This document shows, piece after piece, positions 45,193-56,000 of a DNA stretch of 64,000 nt; position 1 is the first letter of the stretch; every line of letters starts with the position of its first letter. Origin of the DNA: Antedon mediterranea (Eukaryota > Echinodermata > Crinoidea > Comatulida > Antedonidae). Under the pieces are notes generated by a model that was given only the letters and a program-made list of their open reading frames with translations, was not told the DNA's origin and made no database searches. The stretch covers positions 1,183,001-1,247,000 of the forward strand of contig NC_092674.1 of NCBI RefSeq assembly GCF_964355755.1, in the 5' to 3' direction. Position numbers and translations under genes: made by a program.

Positions 45193-48100
45193 ATGGACGT
45201 TGACGATACCCTAAGAGCTCTACATCCATGGGGCAGATACCAGATTGTCTTACTAACTATCAACTGTGTATTTGGAACCATGACACCTGCATTACATGTA
45301 TTTTCGTTAATTTACATAACGGATACACCTGTACACCAATGTAAACCTTACGAGGGATACAGTATATCAGATGCTATTCCAGTAAGCAAGGTCCACAGCA
45401 AGGAGATAGTGGAGTATGAGAGCTGCTTGATCTACCAAATGGATAATGGTACATTGACAAATCAGACGATAAGTTGCCCGGATGGAAATGAGTACATATT
45501 GAGTGAAGGTGAATCAACAGTCGTCAATGAGGTAAAGTATTTACAATTTACGTAATAAATAAGGAGAAAACAAGTAAAAAAGTAATCTAAAAGTTCCGGT
45601 ACAATGGGGTAGAGAATAATTAAATAATGACATAACTTATACAAAGTATGATAATACGCCTGGTGTACACTAGCAAAGCTTGGAAAAAAAAGTTCCAAGT
45701 TATGCTAGTGTCTACACCAACAAATTATTCTTGCCAAGTTTCCTAATTTACTAAACTTATTTATTTCTTCTACAGAGTGACAAAGTTTGTCAACTTGTCT
45801 ACATAAACAAATTTTGGAAAATGTTTCTTGCCAAACTCCGAGTTTGCTCAAGTTTTAAAACTTGCTAAAGCTAGCTTCTGTAAACTTGTTGTCTTCTGCA
45901 GGTTGTGCTCAAGTTTTAACAATTAATAGGTTAAACTTGTGCAAAAGTTTTTTCAGGAACGTTTCAACTGTTTTACACTAGCAAACTTTCTTTAAATTTA
46001 GACTTTGCTAAATTTTGTAGTTTGTTAAATGTAAAATACGCTTTAGTCTACTAAATAGAAATATAGAAAGCACGTGCATTGCATTAAGACCTATACCAAA
46101 GTAATAGGCCTATAGTAATTTTTTGTTCATTAAGCTTGGTTTGGTTTGTGACAAGAAACTTATGGCAAGTACGGCAATGTCGGTGTACTTCTGTGGTGTT
46201 TTGGTTGGAGCGATAGTATCGGGTATAACATCCGATTATTTTGGAAGACGGAATGTGTTTTTAACAGCAATCATTTTAATTGGTATAACTGGGATAGGTC
46301 TGATATTTACAACATCTTATTATACGTTTGTTTCCGTCTGGTTTATCACGGCTATTGAAGAACAGGCAAGTAAACACTAATATCTGAATCATATTTCTGA
46401 GAAGCATTAAGCCTGCGTGCTTACTAATGAAAAAGCGCCATAAGCGAGTGCGTTATAACATTAAAATGCATCGTTACAATAAGATACAAACAGTTACATA
46501 ACGATATACACTTCTCTGGTTAACTGAAAATTTATTAAAACCTGTCTTTTCTACTAAAACAAAATCTGATAACTGCGTTGTGGTATTTTATTTTGTAGTG
46601 TATAACTGTTTCTTCTTACGTGCTGCTGTTAGAAATGTTTCCGCCAGAGAAACGAACGCTTGCTGGGTGTATATCAAACCTTGCGTGGGGTATTGGCGTA
46701 GTTCTTTTGTCGATTTACGCTTACTTTCTAAGGGATTGGAGACATATGCACGTGGCTATTTCTGCTCCTTGCTTTGCGGCTGTGTTTCTGTGGTGGTAAG
46801 TTAATACCTAACCTATATTATACTAATAACTGTTAGATCTAAATACACATCAGATATTAATTAGAACTATGTTTTGTTGTAGGTTTAAAGTTAATATAAG
46901 TATTCTATTAACCAAAGAGAGATAGAAAAAGTTATTACATGTAGTTTCAAAATAGGCAGTCATATAATACTATTATAAAACATAACATAACAAAATGTCC
47001 ATTTTAGATACAGGGTAGGCCTATAGACTGCTGGTAAATCTTCTATATATTAGCATTTTGTTGTTTAATCATAAGATGCCTAACTAATAAATAATGCACT
47101 AATTGCAGGTTTGTTTACGAATCTCCAAGATGGCTGATATCGAAAGGTCGTTTAACTGAGGCAAACATCATATTTAAAAAAATTGCCAAATTCAACAAAC
47201 TAGAACAAAGGGAAACGTATATCAACAATGACGGTGAAGCGGTACGTGAAATGGAGGATTTAAGTGGGACACCTGAAGAAACAAAAACACAAATGACGTC
47301 ATTAAATAAACTGATGCACTATTTTACTCGCAAAGAAAATCTCCCAATTGAGAAAAAACGAAAAAACATATTTCTTGATGTATTTAAAAGTTCAAGAATG
47401 CGTAGAAGTACTTTGGTTATCTACTATATATTGTAAGTACGTTACGCAGGCCTAATCATAAGCAGTTTTTATTGTTCTTCTACACTTTTTACGAATTATT
47501 GAAAATACAACATATTTTTAAAAAGGTAATAAAAACATTCCAAAGATATAAAAGCTACTAAAAATAAGCAAACATGGCAATATCAATTTTTCTTTTAGTT
47601 TGGTCAATAGTCTATTCTATTTTGGAATATCATTAAACAGTTCTGATTTATTCGGTGATAAGTACGTCAACACATTCCTAGTTTGTCTTGTTGATGTTCC
47701 AAATGGGATTGTTTCTATATACTTAATGCAAAGGTAAATATTAAGGAAACGCATTTTTTAAAACGCATTATTAAAATACATGCATTATCTATCTATATTA
47801 ACGCAAATAATTATTAATAATGGTCAAACAAATCTGACCCAAAATAATTTTTTGCAGATTTAATAGACGGCCGCTGATCATGGGTTTCCTTTTATTAGCT
47901 GCAGTATTTTCAATTTCTTTAGCATTCATACCTCAGGTCACAAGTAAGTACATGAGCTATGCAAACTGATGATAGTTATACTGCGCATACTCACACGCAC
48001 ACACACTGCGCATACTCACACTCTAAGCTGAATTTGAATATCTTGGCCTAAAGTCAAATGTGTTATATTCATTTTCACAAATAACAATAATTCTTCTTTA

Positions 48101-49195
48101 TTTTTTTAGAAAGTGGAACCAATCTTTACCCTCTTATCCTGACATTTGCATGTTTGGGCAAATACGCAATTGGTACATCGTTTAATTCTGTCTGGCTCTA
48201 TGCAAATGAGATATTTCCAACAGAATTAAGGTAAAGAGAAGTATAAAGTTTAGGGGTTGAATACATACATATAAATAAGAAATACCATACTGGTACCTGA
48301 AATTTTACTGCTCAGTTTTAGAAGGAAATTTGTATCATTTACTATGAACAAAAAACAAAAAATGTCGTGCCAAAAATAAATTGAAATCATAAATAAATGT
48401 TAGAAATTAAAATGAAATACCACGTATTTCGACAATACTTTAATTCAATCATTTAAAGATGTATTGTCAAAAACCCATTAGCTGGCAGCCAATTTGACTT
48501 TGAATGTTTGTTTCGATCCAATATTTGGTCAAATTGAATAACTATTAGGTGACATTAAAATGGCATATTAAAAAAAAAGTTTCAGCGGGACAATACATCT
48601 TTAATAATTCAAAGCACTCTTTTGTTTGTATTATTAGAAACACAGGACTGGGTACGTGTTCATTTGCAGCAAGGATTGGATCCATTATTGCGCCGTACAT
48701 TTTGTACTTGGTAAATAGTATTTTTAGTTTTAAATAAATGTTATATAGATTTTAAAACTTGTATATTACATGACTGAAATATAATTACTTTACTGAGTTA
48801 TGGAAACAGAAATAAAGGAACTCTACACCTCAGTGATATAATGGAAACCAATGAACTAACTAAACAAATTTGTGATATAAACAATTTGATACTGTTGTCA
48901 TCTATTACAGTCTCACAAGATTATTGAAGAAAAAAAATATGATTACGTTTTGGTTAAAAATGATTGGTGACAAATATTCCTACGTTCTAGCAACTATTTT
49001 ACTAACGATAATCTGTTTTGTTTATACTTCTAGAACAATTTTTATGGCGGTAGTGCGTTGTTGTTATTTGGTATCTTTGCTGCAGTAGGAGGTATATTGG
49101 TCTACTTTCTACCGGAAACTCGTAATAAACCTCTTCCAGAGACCATGAAAGAAGGTGAAGATCTCCACGCTGGAAGAGAAATTATACGGCCATAG
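45193..49195 (+). CDS. SLC22-family transporter, gene C
   Basis: Nine coding exons read 45193-45531, 46135-46365, 46599-46795, 47109-47432, 47599-47733, 47858-47943, 48110-48230, 48638-48710 and 49034-49195 (1668 nt, 555 aa). Exon sizes equal those of gene A except exon 4, which is two codons shorter. Intron 2 starts with GC (aacag|gcaagt), where A and B have GT; the surrounding donor is otherwise perfect, so a functional GC-AG intron is likely. SLC22 motifs are intact (LVCDKK, SDYFGRR, YESPRWLI, NEIFPTELR, LPETRNKPLPE). I chose the ATG that aligns with MDVDET of the other copies. It is the last of the three plus-strand copies. Confidence 0.91.
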
Positions 49196-50220
49196 GGTGC
49201 ATTATTTAATTTAATATTCCACTGAGTTTTCATATATTTAGCCAAAGTTGACTATAGTAATCACGACAGAAAATGTCAAAAAACGTATTCATTATAAACG
49301 TTCGATTAATAATACATTACAAAAGCTTTTCGCAATACTAGTCTTATTATTAGGTATATTGAAATAGTAATAAATATTACTCATGGGGCATTTTCTATTA
49401 ATGAAAAAATGCTTAAGGTATATATATATCGATATCAATCTATATTGTATCGACAAGCTTTGGAAATTATATCATTAAAATATGACTTTTGCGAGAGATA
49501 CTATAATCGGACCAGATATATTGAGTGGGTGAACCATTTTCTTGGTAACCTTTATTTAAAAGAAACCACATGAAACGAATGCTTTTGCCTGCTGGGCTAG
49601 GATTGATGCTGGATCATATTCGTGAATTGTGTCGTTTGACAATTATTCAAGTTTGTTATTGAGTAAAAACAAATATAATTAACTTACCACTATAGTTTCG
49701 AGCTTCTTTAAAACAAAACAATATATGAATCTTTATATTCCAAAGATAAGCTGATTCTACCAGCTCCAACCATGGAGGTTTATTTTTATACCTCCATGCT
49801 CCAACTGTTAACATACACGCATGCTTAAAGCAATCAATCGTTCGCTGGTCTGATAAGCAATTCAACAAGTACAGCATTCTACACTTTGTTATCTAAATAG
49901 CCTATGCATCTGTGCCTACGTTGTTACGTGGTCATTACGTTTCAGTCGGTGGAAATGTACATATTAATTTAAAACATTAAAACAAATATCAATAACAAAA
50001 ACACTGATATATTTTCTTTAAATATTATATTTGTAATTTATTCAAACCAGTTGGCCTGCCATGTTTGTTTTGTTGCTATATTTATCATCTTGTCTTGAAT
50101 TTTATACCCAGGAAACCGGATATCATGTATGTTGTATGTATGTATGTGTAAATAAAGAATCTTGAATCTTGAATATTGCCATTGGTTAATTATTATATCT
50201 TGCTTCTATTCCTGCATTGA
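49196..50220. other. 3' flank of gene C and decayed dispersed repeat
   Basis: AATAAA occurs at 49370-49375. A 9-10 bp stem 'catggaggt...acctccatg' lies at 49772-49799. At 50130-50175 (gtat)n, 'aataaagaatcttgaat' and a repeated 'cttgaat' look like the 3' tail of a retro-repeat. A 73-codon minus-strand ORF at 49656-49877 ends at a possible donor but has no recognisable similarity; I do not call it a gene. Confidence 0.4.
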
Positions 50221-52612
50221 TATACAGTATTTGAGTTACTTGCTATACCTGGTTTACTCCTACATTGGTATATTTGGGTTATTTGCTATACCTGGTTTAC
50301 TCCTACATTGGTATATTTGGGTTACTTGCTATACCTGGTTTACTCCTACATTGGTATATTTGAGTTACTTGCTATACCTGGTTTACTCCTACATTGGTAT
50401 ATTTGGGTTACTTGCTATACCTGGGTTACTCCTACATTGGTATATTTGAGTTACTTGCTATACCTGGTTTACTCCTACATTGGTATATTTGGGTTACTTG
50501 CTATACCTGGTTTACTCCTACATTGGTATATTTGAGTTACTTGCTATACCTGGTTTACTCCTACATTGGTATATTTGGGTTACTTGCTATACCTGGTTTA
50601 CTCCTACATTGGTATATTTGGGTTACTTGCTATACCTGGTTTACTCCTACATTGGTATATTTGGGTTACTTGCTATACCTGGTTTACTCCAACATTGGTA
50701 TATTTGAGTTACTTGCTATACCTGATTTACTCCTACATTGGTATATTTGGGTTACTTGCTATACCTGGTTTACTCCAACATTGGTATATTTGAGTTACTT
50801 GCTATACCTGGTTTACTCCTACATTGGTATATTTGGGTTACTTGCTATACCTGGTTTACTCCTACATTGGTATATTTGAGTTACTTGCTATACCTGGTTT
50901 ACTCCTACATTGGTATATTTGGGTTACTTGCTATACCTGGTTTACTCCTACATTGGTATATTTGGGTTACTTGCTATACCTGATTTACTCCTACATTGGT
51001 ATATTTGGGTTACTTGCTATACCTGGTTTACTCCTACATTGGTATATTTGGGTTACTTGCTATACCTGGTTTACTCCTACATTGGTATATTTGAGTTACT
51101 TGCTATACCTGGTTTACTCCTACATTGGTATATTTGGGTTACTTGCTATACCTGGTTTACTCCTACATTGGTATATTTGAGTTACTTGCTATACCTGATT
51201 TACTCCTACATTGGTATATTTGGGTTACTTGCTATACCTGGTTTACTCCTACATTGGTATATTTGGGTTACTTGCTATACCTGGTTTACTCCTACATTGG
51301 TATATTTGAGTTACTTGCTATACCTGGTTTACTCCTACATTGGTATATTTGAGTTACTTGCTATACCTGGTTTACTCCTACATTGGTATATTTGGGTTAC
51401 TTGCTATACCTGGTTTACTCCTACATTGGTATATTTGGGTTACTTGCTATACCTGGTTTACTCCTACATTGGTATATTTGGGTTACTTGCTATACCTGGT
51501 TTACTCCTACATTGGTATATTTGGGTTACTTGCTATACCTGGTTTACTCCTACATTGGTATATTTGGGTTATTTGCTATACCTGGTTTACTCCTACATTG
51601 GTATATTTGAGTTACTTGCTATACCTGATTTACTCCTACATTGGTATATTTGAGTTACTTGCTATACCTGGTTTACTCCTACATTGGTATATTTGGGTTA
51701 CTTGCTATACCTGATTTACTCCTACATTGGTATATTTGAGTTACTTGCTATACCTGGTTTACTCCTACATTGGTATATTTGGGTTACTTGCTATACCTGG
51801 TTTACTCCTACATTGGTATATTTGGGTTACTTGCTATACCTGGTTTACTCCTACATTGGTATATTTGGGTTACTTGCTATACCTGGTTTACTCCTACATT
51901 GGTATATTTGGGTTACTTGCTATACCTGGTTTACTCCTACATTGGTATATTTGGGTTACTTGCTATACCTGATTTACTCCTACATTGGTATATTTGAGTT
52001 ACTTGCTATACCTGGTTTACTCCTACATTGGTATATTTGGGTTACTTGCTATACCTGATTTACTCCTACATTGGTATATTTGAGTTACTTGCTATACCTG
52101 GTTTACTCCTACATTGGTATATTTGGGTTACTTGCTATACCTGGTTTACTCCTACATTGGTATATTTGGGTTACTTGCTATACCTGGTTTACTCCTACAT
52201 TGGTATATTTGGGTTACTTGCTATACCTGGTTTACTCCTATATTGGTATATTTGTGTTACTTGCTATACCTGGTTTACTCCTACATTGGTATATTTGGGT
52301 TACTTGCTATACCTGGTTTACTCCTACATTGGTATATTTGGGTTACTTGCTATACCTGGTTTACTCCTACATTGGTATATTTGGGTTACTTGCTATACCT
52401 GGTTTACTCCTACATTGGTATATTTGAGTTACTTGCTATACCTGGTTTACTCCTACATTGGTATATTTGGGTTACTTGCTATACCTGGTTTACTCCTATA
52501 TTGGTATATTTGGGTTACTTGCTATACCTGGTTTACTCCTACATTGGTATATTTGAGTTACTTGCTATACCTGGTTTACTCCTACATTGGTATATTTGAG
52601 TTACTTGCTATA
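50221..52612. repeat. 43-bp minisatellite, about 55 units
   Basis: Head-to-tail copies of a 43-bp unit beginning 'tatatttgggttacttgcta', with two common variable positions (ttgGg/ttgAg and ctgGt/ctgAt) and rare others. Since 43 is not a multiple of three and the plus strand has few stops, overlapping ORFs of up to 247 codons appear; the ttgAg variant creates TGA in one frame. None is a gene. The array marks the junction between the plus-strand and minus-strand SLC22 groups. Confidence 0.96.
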
Positions 52613-52654
52613 TCTTATATATAGGCCTAATGCTACATTACTATATTTTCTATT

Positions 52655-52942
52655 AAGTTTGGCCCCCATGGATGCAACGCAGTGACGTAGTTGTACAAGC
52701 GGCAATTCTAACGATCTATCGTGTCGTTAAATGAAGTGCATTGCGCATGCGTCGTTGCGTTGCGGGACCCAAGCTTTAAGCGTGGTTCCTACTAGAGACG
52801 CAACGCAAGGACGTCGTATGCGCAACGCAAGCAAGTTGAAAAATGACAAGACACTGTTCGAATAATCCATCGCTTGTGATTGATCAAATCACTTACATTG
52901 CGTTACGTCATTGCGTTGCGCTGCTAGTGGGAAACAAGCTTT
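52655..52942. mobile_element. two abutting GCAACGCAAG-family MITEs
   Basis: 52655-52776 begins 'tttggcccccatggatgcaa' and ends 'gggacccaagcttta'. 52777-52942 begins 'aagcgtggttcctactag' and ends 'ctagtgggaaacaagctt'. Both carry the gcaacgca subterminal words of the copy at 24171-24353. The first copy is more diverged. Confidence 0.7.
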
Positions 52943-53065
52943 ATAGATACCCACAACAAATAATTATTATCTTCTCATGCATATACACTAACATAAATCA
53001 TATTTTAAAACTATTGGTTCATATTATTTTAAAAGATATTTCAGTGATAGGATTTAAACAATAAA

Positions 53066-56000
53066 TCAGAGTTCGCCCTCTACGTCCTCAATGGTTTGTG
53101 GCAACGGTTGGTTTATTGTTTCTGTAAGAAGAAGTGCGACAACCCCAGCAACAATTGACAGAGCTCCGTACGAAAACATCGGCAACCAAGGTAATATCTT
53201 TCCCTAGAAATATACAACTATTACATTTGTTTTTCCTGGATATAAACAATTTACTATGCCAACAAAAAATATTGATGGAAGTATGAACATACTACAAGTT
53301 GAAAATAAAAAAAATAAGAACCGTAATACAATTTAGAGTGGACACTTTATAGACACTATAAGTTTACATTTATTTAGCAATGATACTCACCAAATGCATA
53401 AGATAAGGAGCCGCCATACCACCAAACCTGGCAAACATTGAGCATGTGTTTACACACGTTGTTCTGCAAGAAATACCCATTAATACAATACGAACCCTTC
53501 TCTTAAATGTACCGGTTTAAAATAATCTTATCGCTGGCTACAAAAATGTTTCCAAATCTATCCCACTTTGTCTTATCCCGCTATTATACTACCAATTCAG
53601 AACTACAGTGAGACACACCTAGGAGACAATTTCGACGAGGACAATTAATGCTACGGCCAATTCTGAGGACACCATATTACAAAGTAGAAACTTTGTTGGA
53701 TTTGCCTGAAGGTGTCCTCTCGGTATTATACTTTGTGTATATGGAAGAATATTCCATTATCTTGTTGTCAGGGCGGATCCAGGATTATTTTTAACGGGGA
53801 AGCATCATTCAAAATAAGATATTAAAACGTTAATTCATGATTTTTAACGTTAAGTAGGGAGATCACAAGTCCTGTAATGACGGTTTAACAAACACATTGA
53901 ATCTACGATGACCTTACCTAATAACCGTAGGATATATTTCTGAAGCGAAGATCCACATGATCATGAAGGTTATGCTGATGGAGAGTTTTCCAATAAACGC
54001 CGATGTAGTTGTTAATGGCGACAGGTTAACCCCTCCATCTATAGACAAAGCAACATGTATTGAAATAATATTCACAAAGGTAGTTTTTAGTCGCGTGGAA
54101 GCGACTCTATAGTTCACTATGTCGGTCGGTCGGTCGGCCTGTCGGTCTGTCTGTCGGTCCGGTATCACTATGCGTTTTATCGCTTTCTGGCCTTATCTTG
54201 ATATCAGTTTAATCTAGCTAAGTCAATTTTTCACAGTATATTCCTTATGGCCAGGAATCGATGTGGTTATGTTTTCACGGTGCGCAATAAAAAATTACGC
54301 GGTCTACGCACGATTCACAACCATGAATCACAATTAAATAAAATTTGGTACTCATAAATTTCAGGGCATAAATCATCATAATGGCAATACAATTACGTGC
54401 GTAGCGCATGTAACGCATGCGTACGCGCGCTTACAATTTTCAAAATTTATTTTCGATGAAATAAGAGTACGTTTCAGGAAATTTTAAGCGTTTACAAAAT
54501 TGCCATGAGTGCGCAGATTTTTGCGCGCGCACTGCGCGTTAAATGTTATTGCGCACTCTTTTTGCCCGATTTCTGTTTTTTTGACTTACTTTTCAACTCG
54601 AAATTACGTTATACGAGCACGTCAAAAGTGTAAATTAAAAAAATATAAATGTTTTTAAACATTTCAACATTTTTAAACATGTTCAGTAATTTCGGTCAGT
54701 TGGTAGGTTGGTCGGTCGGTCGGTAAACACTAAGCACGCGACTGCAGCCATCTATATGGCCTTGTTAACTACAAATGATCATTTTCGCGGTCGAAAATGA
54801 AGCGACGACCGACTCGAACAAGCATGGAGCTTAGACTAGCACTAGCACTAGAGTTGCTACGCAAGGACATAACGCAACGTATAGTGATTTGACCAATCGC
54901 AAGTGATGGAATATTCGAACAGTCGCTTCTCATTAGTCAAATCGCTTGCAATAACGAAACGTCACAAGTAATTATTTTGATCAATCACCATGCGATGATC
55001 CAAACTGTCGCACACTACGTCGTTGGGTTGCATGCAAGTAGGAACCAGGCATAAGCGACGTACAGAGTGAATACAGAGATATTGTAATAATAATTATTAG
55101 TTATTAGTAATACAAATTTATAAAGCACACATATCCACTAGAAGTGCTCGAGTCGCTATCAATGCTGGTACTAACATCTATATACATATATTTGTATTAT
55201 TTATAGTTTTACATAATTAAATTTAAAAGGGGAACGGGATATATGAATAAACTTGTTTACTGCAAGGTAATTATACCTTACCGTACTAGTTAAAAAAAAA
55301 ACCAACAAACCTGTTTTCCCCGGAACAAAAGCTACTATGATACAGGCTATTGAAACTATAGTGTGAAAGATAAACAGTAGATGACGGCGACCGTATCTAT
55401 AATAAAGAAAAACAATTAATTTAATTCAGGGCCTAAATGGTTTTTTGTAAGCACCAAGCTAACTATTAATGATTACCTTTGTAGTGCATAAATGGCTATA
55501 AACATTGCTAGAATTTCAGCAACTGCAAGTAGCAGAAAGTTTATAAATCGATCACCGGAAATTGTTGATGAAGTGATTGATAAACCATAGTATATTACAC
55601 TGTTTACAAACCTATAAATATAGAAAATAAGTAAAAGTTAGTATTAGTGAAAGACCAGCAATCATATCTGTTGCCGAAGTAAGCATCTGGAAGGACAGTA
55701 TAAATATATAGGCAAACATTAATATTTTAGATCGATAGAGGTAGAACTCAATAATAATAATAATATAATAAGGAAACGAAATAAATTAACTAAGATGACT
55801 ATATTATTGCACATTGATGTAATACATCTTCTCTTTTTAATTTCCCCATGATTATAGGGATAGATATACTATTGCTATTGTTCACTATATATGTGTTTCG
55901 AAAGGGGTCTAATATATTTTATATAAGCCTACTGCCTACAAAATACGGAGTCTTAAGATAAAAAGTAAAATGTACCATAAATAAAACATGAGTATAGATG

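Noticed and set aside
49656-49877. 73-codon minus-strand ORF ending at a possible splice donor
   Set aside because: No recognisable similarity, no matching upstream acceptor or downstream exon found; it lies in a repeat-like spacer.
50162-52624. Many overlapping plus-strand ORFs of 75-247 codons rich in Tyr, Leu and Ile
   Set aside because: All are translations of the 43-bp minisatellite in three phases; there is no start context, no splice signals and no constraint.
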